From NCBI GenBank assembly GCA_006227015.1, contig SBGI01000318.1:1-5790 (forward strand): DNA of 5,790 bases, given 5' to 3'. Within the stretch, counting starts at the first letter, position 1. Every line of letters begins with the position of its first letter. The stretch comes from Gammaproteobacteria bacterium. Its GTDB lineage: Bacteria > Pseudomonadota > Gammaproteobacteria > Pseudomonadales > Porticoccaceae. A program made the translations under genes and the position numbers. The notes under the pieces are model-generated. The model did not search any database. It was not told where the DNA came from and was given only the letters and a program-made list of their open reading frames with translations. Shown piece after piece: positions 1-4,855 of the stretch.

Positions 1-956
1 AAACCGATCAGGAGTGCACCGCCGGGGCCCACATACCCGGAAGCTGGGGTGATGGTGCCGAGGCCCGCCACCATGCCGGTGACAATACCCAGTACCGAAG
101 GTTTGCCGTGTTTCACCCATTCCATCATCATCCACGCCAGTGAGCCGGTGGCGGCAGAAATGTGCGTCACCAGCATGGCCATACCGGCGTCGCCGTTGGC
201 GGCCAGTGCCGACCCGGCATTAAAACCGAACCAACCCACCCAGAGCATGCCGGCACCGGCAACGGTCATGGTCAAATTGTGAGGCATCATCGGTTGATGC
301 TGGAAGCCGCGACGGTTGCCAATCACCAGTGCTGCAACCAGTGCGCCAACACCGGCTGTGATATGTACAACGGTGCCGCCGGCAAAATCCAGCAAGCCCA
401 TTTCTCCGAGCCAGCCACCGCCCCACACCCAGTGAGTGATGGGGATATAAACTGCCAACAGCCAGATGCAGCTAAAGATCAGTACCGCAGAAAATCTCAT
501 GCGCTCGGCAAAGGCACCGACAATCAGGGCAGGGGTGATAATGGCAAAGGTCATCTGGAACATGGCAAAGACAGATTCTGGAATATCACCCGCCAGGGTG
601 TCTTCCAGCACATTGGCCAACATGAAATTGTCCAGGCTACCGATCCAGGCATTAGCCGAGCCACCATCGCCAAAGGCAAGGCTATAGCCACAGATCATCC
701 AGATCAGTGATGCCGCACAGGTAATGGCAAAACATTGCATCAGCACCGACAGGGAGTTTTTGACCCGTACCAGCCCGGCGTAAAACAGGGAAAGACCGGG
801 GATGGTCATGAACAGCACCAGTGCCGTGGCAGTTATGATCCAGGCCGTATTGGCGCCATTGAGATCATCGGCGTGAGCCATCAGTGGTGACAGCAAGAGC
901 AAAACCAGAGCCGTTCGAATTGATAAGAGTGTTTTCGTTATTGTCATAATGTTCAT
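1..956 (-). CDS. amt: Ammonium transporter (Amt/MEP/Rh family), 3' end beyond the window
   Basis: The gene is open to the left edge; 318 codons are visible of a family usually 400-430 residues long. Residues 1-29 look like a cleavable signal peptide (hydrophobic LVLLLLSPLMAHA, cleavage likely after AHA). Multiple membrane helices follow. Reading against E. coli AmtB with a constant offset of 30 recovers the conduction residues: F137 (F107), W178 (W148), D190 and H198 in DFAGGTVVH (D160, H168), and F245 and S249 in GWFGFNAGSA (F215, S219). The second pore histidine would lie outside the window. The protein should be an inner-membrane trimer that conducts ammonium and is normally gated by a GlnK/GlnB PII protein; no glnK is visible. 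The start is uncertain between the ATG at 956 and the one at 947. Neither has a strong Shine-Dalgarno, and both keep the signal peptide. The gene diverges from the DUF4404 operon. The family call is secure. Confidence 0.96.
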   Translation of the reverse strand, partial: MNIMTITKTLLSIRTALVLLLLSPLMAHADDLNGANTAWIITATALVLFMTIPGLSLFYAGLVRVKNSLSVLMQCFAITCAASLIWMICGYSLAFGDGGSANAWIGSLDNFMLANVLEDTLAGDIPESVFAMFQMTFAIITPALIVGAFAERMRFSAVLIFSCIWLLAVYIPITHWVWGGGWLGEMGLLDFAGGTVVHITAGVGALVAALVIGNRRGFQHQPMMPHNLTMTVAGAGMLWVGWFGFNAGSALAANGDAGMAMLVTHISAATGSLAWMMMEWVKHGKPSVLGIVTGMVAGLGTITPASGYVGPGGALLIG

Positions 957-965
957 CCCGTTTTT

Positions 966-1007
966 TGCACCGGAAGGCAGTGCATACAAGGCCCCATCAA
1001 CCTGGGG
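966..1007 (-). promoter_or_regulatory. Two short hairpins in the predicted amt leader
   Basis: Two perfect 5-bp inverted repeats sit between the candidate amt promoter and the start codon: CCCCA/TGGGG (992-996 and 1003-1007, 6-nt loop) and TGCAC/GTGCA (966-970 and 980-984, 9-nt loop). In the minus-strand transcript the second ends about 10 nt before the first possible ATG, so it could affect ribosome access. It is followed by AAAAA rather than a U-run, so it is not an intrinsic terminator. Stems this short can arise by chance. Confidence 0.3.
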
Positions 1008-1028
1008 AGAGTTTGTTATTTTTAGCCT

Positions 1029-1057
1029 CTTATGGGCGTGCGCCGTAAGTTTCTCAA
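1029..1057 (-). promoter_or_regulatory. Candidate sigma-70 promoter for amt
   Basis: Read on the minus strand, a -35 hexamer TTGAGA (1057-1052, 5/6 to consensus) is followed after exactly 17 nt by CATAAG (1034-1029, 4/6, keeping the ATAA core). This would give a leader of about 65 nt before the amt start. The call rests on matching alone, and such hexamers occur by chance. Confidence 0.3.
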
Positions 1058-1163
1058 AAGCTGTGACAGAAATCTAAAAAAATGACTATGATGTTCGGCA
1101 TTTTTTATTGCGGGCGTCTGGAATTGCACTGCTGGTAGCGGCCTTTTTATCGGAGGCTGCTTC

Positions 1164-1188
1164 AATGGAATAAGGCGCCAGTTCCATT
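1164..1188. repeat. 7-bp inverted repeat, possible operator
   Basis: AATGGAA (1164-1170) and TTCCATT (1182-1188) are a perfect inverted pair separated by 11 nt. The palindrome GGCGCC (1174-1179) lies almost at the dyad. The repeat lies just upstream of the -10-like TATACT at 1197-1202 and so overlaps where a -35 element would be. This geometry fits a binding site for a dimeric regulator of the rightward genes, but no regulator can be named. Confidence 0.35.
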
Positions 1189-1196
1189 AAAGGGCA

Positions 1197-1202
1197 TATA
1201 CT
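1197..1202 (+). promoter_or_regulatory. Possible -10 element of the DUF4404 operon
   Basis: TATACT matches the sigma-70 -10 consensus at 5/6 positions. No good -35 hexamer lies 16-18 nt upstream; that position holds the GGCGCC palindrome, so an activator may be needed if this is the promoter. TATATT at 1253-1258 is an alternative -10, also without a -35. With the first, the leader would be about 130 nt. Confidence 0.22.
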
Positions 1203-1263
1203 AAAGAGATAGGAATCCTGTTAGGTAAATCATCGTGAAGGTGTGGTCAGGATATATTGCAAG

Positions 1264-1286
1264 GTATCTGACCCGAGTACAGATAC
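1264..1286 (+). promoter_or_regulatory. Hairpin in the DUF4404 leader
   Basis: GTATCTG (1264-1270) pairs perfectly with CAGATAC (1280-1286) across a 9-nt loop. It lies in the predicted untranslated leader of the rightward operon, about 55 nt before the start codon. No T-run follows, so it is not a terminator. It could be a regulatory RNA structure or a dyad binding site on DNA. Confidence 0.35.
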
Positions 1287-1307
1287 GCTAAGAGCCCGCC
1301 AATCACG

Positions 1308-1322
1308 GTGCCGAATTGGCAC
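1308..1322 (+). promoter_or_regulatory. Hairpin directly upstream of the DUF4404 ribosome binding site
   Basis: GTGCC (1308-1312) pairs with GGCAC (1318-1322) over a 5-nt GAATT loop. The stem ends 3 nt before the Shine-Dalgarno at 1326, so it could act as a standby or occluding structure. The GTG at 1308 is also an in-frame alternative start, but it lies inside the stem and lacks its own Shine-Dalgarno. Confidence 0.3.
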
Positions 1323-1325
1323 GAA

Positions 1326-1331
1326 GAGGAG
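1326..1331 (+). promoter_or_regulatory. Ribosome binding site deciding the DUF4404 start
   Basis: GAGGAG lies 9 nt before the ATG at 1341. It is the strongest Shine-Dalgarno in the rightward operon. It selects the ATG at 1341 over the in-frame GTG at 1308, which would add 11 residues not expected in this family. Confidence 0.75.
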
Positions 1332-1340
1332 ATTTTTGTC

Positions 1341-1610
1341 ATGGCAAATGAAGAACTTCGCACCCAGCTGGCCCAGTTGCATGACGAGCTGGAGCACGCC
1401 AAAACTATTGCGCCGGAAGAGCGCGACGTGTTTGGTAACCTGATGTCCGATATGGTGAAAATTGCTCAGGGCACAGAAGTGCCCGAGGAGCGTCATGTCA
1501 CGATCCGCTCAAAGCTTGAGCAAAAAGAAAGCGAATTTGAAATTGATCATCCACGCCTGGCTGGCATCATCCGGCAGATTCTGGATGCACTAAACCGCAT
1601 GGGTATTTAG
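1341..1610 (+). CDS. DUF4404 family protein
   Basis: This is a small soluble protein of 89 residues with no signal peptide or membrane segment. The N-terminal half is a charged amphipathic helix (residues 1-20, MANEELRTQLAQLHDELEHA) followed by a second helical stretch. The C-terminus carries the conserved ending HPRLAGIIRQILDALNRMGI (70-89). Both the length and these two conserved blocks match the DUF4404 family, widespread in gammaproteobacteria and of unknown function. The start is set by the GAGGAG ribosome binding site. It is the first gene of a four-gene run, 15 nt ahead of the SPOR lipoprotein gene. The alternating charged and leucine pattern suggests helical packing or oligomerisation, but no biochemical role can be read from it. 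Confidence 0.88.
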   Translation: MANEELRTQLAQLHDELEHAKTIAPEERDVFGNLMSDMVKIAQGTEVPEERHVTIRSKLEQKESEFEIDHPRLAGIIRQILDALNRMGI

Positions 1611-1625
1611 CAGGCATCAGTAAAA

Positions 1626-2387
1626 ATGATGAACTATCGTGCCATGGGGCTGTTGCTGGGCACCAGCCTGTTAGTCGCATGCGCTGCCCAGGATAATCAG
1701 GACGAGCCTTATGTGGGCTGGGTTTGTGACGGGCCGCGTAACAGCGACAGCTGGTCCTGTGTCATGCAGGGTGATAATGGGGCTGAGATAGTAGCTACAA
1801 AACAGTCTCAAAAGCCGGCTGCAGGGGCCGCCTCAGCACCATCAAAAACGACGGAAGTAGCCGGATTGCCCAGTCAGGACTGGCGCAAGCAATTGCCGAG
1901 TCTGACGTCTAATCCACCCACTCAGGATACCTCCCGGCCACAGTTGAAACCGTCGGCTAAATTGTCGCCAAGGGTCGCAGAACCTGTCTCGGAAGCGTGG
2001 CCGGAATTAGAGAAAAACAGTCGTCACACCATGTCACAGCCAGTCGTGGTACAGGCCATTGCTGAGCCCATCCAGCCAGTTAAGGGAGTGGATATATCCG
2101 GTGCCCGCTCAGGCTATACCCTGCAATTGGGTGCATTCGCCGATAGCGATCAGTTACAGAGTTTTATATCAAGCCACAAGCTGGCAGATTTGCCAGTACA
2201 TCAGTCTCAAACTTACAGTCGCCAGCAGCTCTGGCAGGTTTTGACCTGGGGTGAATTTGAGTCTCCGGAAGAAGCGAGAAATGCTTGGCACAAAATTGCC
2301 GAGCGCTATCCCGGTATCGAACCATGGGTCAGGTCTGTCAGTTCCCTGGATAACGCAGCGGATGCTGCAGCGGAAGTGGATGGCTAA
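1626..2387 (+). CDS. SPOR-domain lipoprotein
   Basis: The product has 253 residues. Residues 1-18 form a lipoprotein signal peptide ending in the lipobox LVAC; C19 would be acylated, and alanine at +2 predicts outer-membrane sorting by the Lol rule. Residues 28-50 form a short head with two cysteines (C34, C45) in a GWVC...SWSC pattern. Residues ~55-155 are a Pro/Ala/Ser/Gln-rich, probably disordered linker. Residues ~162-240 are a SPOR domain (SGYTLQLGAF at its start, then the LWQVLTWGEF strand and the EEARNAWHKI helix). SPOR domains bind denuded glycan strands of septal peptidoglycan, so the protein probably tethers the outer membrane to the wall or marks division sites. The start is ATG 1626 or 1629; the Shine-Dalgarno is weak (CAGG), which suggests coupling to the upstream gene. 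Its 3' end overlaps the next gene by 8 nt. It is not confidently RlpA, DamX, DedD or FtsN: lytic or membrane modules are absent. Confidence 0.88.
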   Translation: MMNYRAMGLLLGTSLLVACAAQDNQDEPYVGWVCDGPRNSDSWSCVMQGDNGAEIVATKQSQKPAAGAASAPSKTTEVAGLPSQDWRKQLPSLTSNPPTQDTSRPQLKPSAKLSPRVAEPVSEAWPELEKNSRHTMSQPVVVQAIAEPIQPVKGVDISGARSGYTLQLGAFADSDQLQSFISSHKLADLPVHQSQTYSRQQLWQVLTWGEFESPEEARNAWHKIAERYPGIEPWVRSVSSLDNAADAAAEVDG

Positions 2388-2760
2388 GACCGCCGGGAAA
2401 AATACCGAAAAATTGACTGTCTTTTTTGACGGCGCTTGCCCGACCTGTGTACGTGACAGGGATAACTTTCAGAAACTGTCCGGAGAAGATAACAACGTCT
2501 GTTGGGTGGATATCACCGGCAAAGAAGACACCCTGAATGCCCTCGGTATTGATCCTCGCAAAGCGCTCACGGAGTTGCATGTGCAGGATGAACAGGGCAA
2601 CATTTGTTCAGAAATTGATGCCTACCGGCTATTGATGGCGCGAGCAACACTACTGCGCCCTATTGGTTGGCTGATAGGCTTGCCGGTCATACGGCCACTG
2701 GTCAGTCGACTGTATCGTTGGTGGGTGCACCGCCGACTAACCCGAGAAGGAAGAATTTGA
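2380..2760 (+). CDS. DCC family (DUF393) thiol-disulfide oxidoreductase-like protein
   Basis: The product has 126 residues, normal for the family. The defining motif FFDGACPTC is at residues 15-23 and gives a CxxC pair (C20, C23) after the first strand, as in thioredoxin-like folds. The family's second signature, LHVQDEQGNICSEIDAYRLL, lies at 66-85 and the basic ending LYRWWVHRR at 111-119. There is no signal peptide, so it should be cytoplasmic. The stretch LLRPIGWLIGLPVI is hydrophobic but is also seen in soluble family members. The start chosen is ATG 2380, inside the end of the SPOR gene (8-nt overlap), because it places the motif at the usual distance from the N-terminus; an in-frame ATG at 2362 would add six residues. 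The redox activity is inferred from the motif; substrates are not known for this family. Confidence 0.88.
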   Translation: MAKTAGKNTEKLTVFFDGACPTCVRDRDNFQKLSGEDNNVCWVDITGKEDTLNALGIDPRKALTELHVQDEQGNICSEIDAYRLLMARATLLRPIGWLIGLPVIRPLVSRLYRWWVHRRLTREGRI

Positions 2761-2762
2761 TG
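2747..2762 (+). promoter_or_regulatory. Shine-Dalgarno and TGATG coupling site before the cupin gene
   Basis: AAGGA at 2747-2751 lies 8 nt before the ATG at 2760. The A of that ATG is the last base of the upstream TGA (TGATG), the classic arrangement for termination-reinitiation coupling. This fixes the cupin start at 2760 rather than at the in-frame ATG at 2667 inside the DCC gene. Confidence 0.75.
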
Positions 2763-3095
2763 GCGTCAAACAGCCCGGTAACGGTAGGGAACCTGTTTTC
2801 AAATATCCCGGTCATCACCATGGATGAGTTGTTCGAGGATGTGATTGTTACCGACTTTACCCGCATTCAGCGCATTATCTCCCGTGGTCAGAGTTCTCCG
2901 GAGGGCTTCTGGTATGACCAACCAGAAAATGAGCTGATTGTTATCATGCAGGGCCGCGGCAAGCTGGAGTTCGACAACGGCGAATACATGACCATGGAAG
3001 TCGGCGACTATATCGCCATTCCCGCGCACCGCAAGCACCGGGTAGCCTGGACTGATCCCAATATAGAAACCATCTGGCTGGCAGTTTTTTATTAA
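2760..3095 (+). CDS. Small single-domain cupin protein
   Basis: The product is 111 residues with one cupin barrel, about residues 40-110. The first cupin motif reads FWYDQPENELIVIMQGRG (50-67): the usual HxH pair is replaced by Tyr/Gln positions, while E58 and the G65 turn remain. The second motif, GDYIAIPAHRKHRV (82-95), keeps the Gly, Pro and two histidines (H90, H93). FWYDQ...E is, from general knowledge, the normal form in a subgroup of small bacterial cupins, so metal binding may be altered rather than lost. No signal peptide is present. It is the last gene of the rightward run and overlaps the DCC stop codon by one base. Its stop is 6 nt from the stop of the convergent GIDE gene, with no terminator hairpin visible between. 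The substrate is unknown; a sugar, small acid or sensing role is equally possible. Confidence 0.85.
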   Translation: MASNSPVTVGNLFSNIPVITMDELFEDVIVTDFTRIQRIISRGQSSPEGFWYDQPENELIVIMQGRGKLEFDNGEYMTMEVGDYIAIPAHRKHRVAWTDPNIETIWLAVFY

Positions 3096-3101
3096 TCCCG
3101 G

Positions 3102-4064
3102 TTAACCAAACAGGCGGGCTCCCAGTAGCCAGCTGGCCATAGAGCCTGCCGCCATAAACCCTGCTGAATACAGAAGGGCACCTCGTCGGAAACGGCTGCT
3201 CAGCTGTTGCTGCTCTGCGTTACCAATAATGAATGGCAGTCCTTGGTGTCGTGGTTTTGCCAATTGGTGTTGCAGGGGCTCTCCTGATATCTCTGCTTGT
3301 TGGCGGCGCGCCTCACCAAGTGCCGCATCGCGGACAAGCTGCCATTCCTTGGCGTCCAGTTGGCCGTCGTTATTGCGGTCAAACTTTTCCAGTAGCGCAG
3401 CAAAGTCGGCTTTCCAGGTGCGCAGAATGTCGCCTTGTATCTGTTGGGGTGTCAGGCTGCGCTGGCCGGTGCTGTCGCTGATAAACTCCCCCAAGGCGTA
3501 AATGGGGTCGCCCTCCAGGATCAGGTATTCCGTGTAGCGGTAGCGCCCTTGAAAACCGATGGACGTGTTGCTGAGAAAACGGTTTTGGTGTCTGGGAAGT
3601 GCCAGCAAGCTGACGGGTCTGCGGGTGTTTCCGTACCAAACATGATGGTGCCGACAGCTGATGTCGGCACCTTCGGGATCAATTTCACAAACGCCGGTAT
3701 TATCGCGGAGATTAAAGGGCTGCTGGTAGGCGTGTTTTTCTACAGTCACCCAGTGTCTGGATTTTCCCGAGCGTTGATATTTTTCGATGGTATAGCGCCA
3801 CCACACACAGGGAGAGCCGCTAAGGGGCGATGAAAGAGTAATGCCCCGGTTTTCTGCGACGCCAATCAGTTCGGTATACCCCTGGCTGGCAGAGCGTATC
3901 TTCGAGGTCGGCATATCTTCAATCAGCCGTGCCCGCTTGAACTGACGGTGCCCTTTTTTCAGGCTGAAGAGAGAGGTCCCGGCGGCGATGGTCAGCCAGA
4001 GGCCAAACTCCATCGACGGCATCTGTTGCACACAGGTGGCACAGAAGAGGCTGGCCAAGTCCAT
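3102..4064 (-). CDS. GIDE/BAM-domain membrane protein with an EF-hand, lemA partner
   Basis: The product has 320 residues. A hydrophobic segment (about 19-34) is followed by the conserved FKRARLIEDMPTSKIRSASQGY block (42-63). A GIDE-type domain (about 60-195) then contains the VWWRY strand at 87-91 and ends in RYTEYLILEGDPIYALGEF. A canonical EF-hand loop follows at 229-240 (D229, N231, D233, G234, E240: DRNNDGQLDAKE), then a Gln/Arg-rich linker and a C-terminal membrane segment (about 295-318). GIDE is named from the human mitochondrial ubiquitin ligase MUL1/MULAN. Here the RING finger is absent (only C8, C11, C86, C126, C137), so a database label of E3 ligase would mislead. A TGA immediately precedes ATG 4064, so the frame cannot extend upstream; ATG 4013 (residue 18) is a possible later start because the Shine-Dalgarno is weak. 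It lies 75 nt downstream of lemA on the same strand and is probably cotranscribed. Function unknown; calcium binding is inferred. Confidence 0.85.
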   Translation of the reverse strand: MDLASLFCATCVQQMPSMEFGLWLTIAAGTSLFSLKKGHRQFKRARLIEDMPTSKIRSASQGYTELIGVAENRGITLSSPLSGSPCVWWRYTIEKYQRSGKSRHWVTVEKHAYQQPFNLRDNTGVCEIDPEGADISCRHHHVWYGNTRRPVSLLALPRHQNRFLSNTSIGFQGRYRYTEYLILEGDPIYALGEFISDSTGQRSLTPQQIQGDILRTWKADFAALLEKFDRNNDGQLDAKEWQLVRDAALGEARRQQAEISGEPLQHQLAKPRHQGLPFIIGNAEQQQLSSRFRRGALLYSAGFMAAGSMASWLLGARLFG

Positions 4065-4139
4065 TCAGGTTAAACCCTTACGCTCGTATGGAAGCATAAA
4101 CGGGAACAGCGTCGGACATTGATGGCGACATGACTGACG

Positions 4140-4715
4140 TCAGGACTTGAACAGCCGCTTGATGTCGACGTCTGCCGTTTCCTCATCGCTGAATTCCAGC
4201 AATTCCTTTGGCCCGAATTTGAAAAAATTCGCAACCAGTACATCGGGAAATTGCTCAATGCGGATATTGTTCTGGTTGACCACTTCGTTATACAGCTCGC
4301 GGCGGTCGGCAATGCCATTTTCCAGGTCTGAGATGCGTGATTGCAGGTGGCGGAAGGAGTCGTTGGCTTTCAGGTCTGGGTAATTTTCTGCTAGCGCAAA
4401 CAGCTGGCCCAGGCCCTTGCGAAGAGTGGTTTCTGCAATACCCAGCGCGGCGAGGTCGTTATTGGATGCCGCGTTGGAAACCATGTTGCGGGCGCTGATT
4501 ACCCGCTCCAGAGTCTCCTGTTCATATTCCATGTATTCCTTGCAGGTGGCGACCAGCTTTGGCAATTCCTCATGGCGCTGCTTCATCAGCACATCAATGT
4601 TCGACCAGGCCTGTGCTACACGGTGTTTGAGGGCGACCAGATTGTTGTAGAGAGTGATGCCGTAGCCGAGAACCAATACAAGCAGGCCGAGAAGAATAAA
4701 AAGAAAAACACTCAT
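4140..4715 (-). CDS. lemA: LemA family membrane protein
   Basis: The product has 191 residues, the typical LemA length. One N-terminal membrane helix (about 3-19, FLFILLGLLVLVLGYGI) is followed by the family signature YNNLVALKHRVAQAWSNIDV (23-42) and KQRHEELPKLV. The conserved AENYPDLKAN block is at 109-118, and LENGIADRRELYNEVVNQNN leads into the final helix. The body is a long helical bundle. The ATG at 4715 is chosen because AGGGA lies about 7 nt upstream and the protein then begins just before the membrane helix; an upstream in-frame ATG at 4775 would add a 20-residue leader not typical of the family. LemA proteins are common in bacteria and have no agreed biochemical function. The adjacent GIDE-domain gene is a recurrent partner. 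The C-terminal residues from about 180 (acidic, then KRLFKS) differ from the family core. Confidence 0.93.
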   Translation of the reverse strand: MSVFLFILLGLLVLVLGYGITLYNNLVALKHRVAQAWSNIDVLMKQRHEELPKLVATCKEYMEYEQETLERVISARNMVSNAASNNDLAALGIAETTLRKGLGQLFALAENYPDLKANDSFRHLQSRISDLENGIADRRELYNEVVNQNNIRIEQFPDVLVANFFKFGPKELLEFSDEETADVDIKRLFKS

Positions 4716-4746
4716 AACTGTTCCCTGTTGAGAAAGAAGGCTTTTG

Positions 4747-4775
4747 AGAATATGGGCTTTACCTTGATAGGGCAA
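4747..4775 (-). promoter_or_regulatory. Candidate sigma-70 promoter for lemA
   Basis: Read on the minus strand, TTGCCC (4775-4770, 4/6) and TATTCT (4752-4747, 4/6) are separated by 17 nt. Transcription would begin about 25 nt before the lemA ATG, leaving room for the AGGGA ribosome binding site. Its position inside the 121-nt gap suits an independent lemA-GIDE transcript, but the hexamers are only moderate matches. Confidence 0.33.
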
Positions 4776-4793
4776 TAGCGGGTTGGGATGACT

Positions 4794-4855
4794 CTCGAGA
4801 GCTGGAGAGGCCCGTTTAATTTAGGTGGAAAAGGGTTTATTGAGTCCAGCTCGAG
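4794..4855. repeat. Imperfect inverted repeat around the sulfotransferase 3' end
   Basis: CTCGAG-AG-CTGG (4794-4805) and CCAGCTCGAG (4846-4855) are inverted copies that pair over 10 bp with a 2-nt bulge and a 40-nt loop. The left arm lies within the 10-bp palindrome CTCTCGAGAG (4792-4801). The right arm encodes the last residues of the sulfotransferase. No T-run follows, so a standard terminator is not supported. It could be chance or a boundary feature of the inserted gene. Confidence 0.25.

Larger units (their letters stand above)
957..1340. other. Divergent intergenic region, amt / DUF4404 operon
   Basis: These 384 bases separate two divergently transcribed genes. No convincing coding frame lies here. 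They hold a candidate amt promoter (1029-1057), two small hairpins in the predicted amt leader, an AATGGAA/TTCCATT inverted repeat (1164-1188), a TATACT -10-like hexamer, two hairpins in the rightward leader, and a clear ribosome binding site at 1326-1331. Each is listed separately. I looked for a sigma-54 (-24/-12) element, as would suit a nitrogen-regulated amt, and found no GG/GC pair at the right spacing. Confidence 0.7.

Noticed and set aside
162..710. 182-codon plus-strand open frame opposite amt
   Set aside because: It is the antisense shadow of a strongly conserved Amt sequence; its translation has no domain-like features and no Shine-Dalgarno.
1021..1200. Sigma-54 promoter for amt, e.g. 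CTGGCGCC read on the minus strand
   Set aside because: The -24-like TGG has no GC at the required 10-nt spacing; the -12 position reads TCCAT.
1308..1340. GTG at 1308 as the DUF4404 start
   Set aside because: It lies in a hairpin and lacks a Shine-Dalgarno, whereas ATG 1341 has GAGGAG at 9 nt and gives the usual family length.
3435..3833. 132-codon plus-strand open frame opposite the GIDE gene
   Set aside because: It is antisense to conserved GIDE-domain coding sequence; low-complexity translation with no recognisable motif.
3102..4064. RING-type E3 ubiquitin ligase function for the GIDE protein
   Set aside because: There is no C3HC4-type cysteine/histidine cluster; the C-terminus is a membrane segment instead.
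4131..4143. Palindrome CTGACGTCAG (4134-4143) at the lemA stop codon as a terminator
   Set aside because: A perfect 10-bp palindrome without loop or T-run cannot form a standard intrinsic terminator; probably chance.
4716..4775. ATG at 4775 as the LemA start
   Set aside because: It would add 20 residues before the membrane helix and overlaps the likely promoter; ATG 4715 has a good Shine-Dalgarno.
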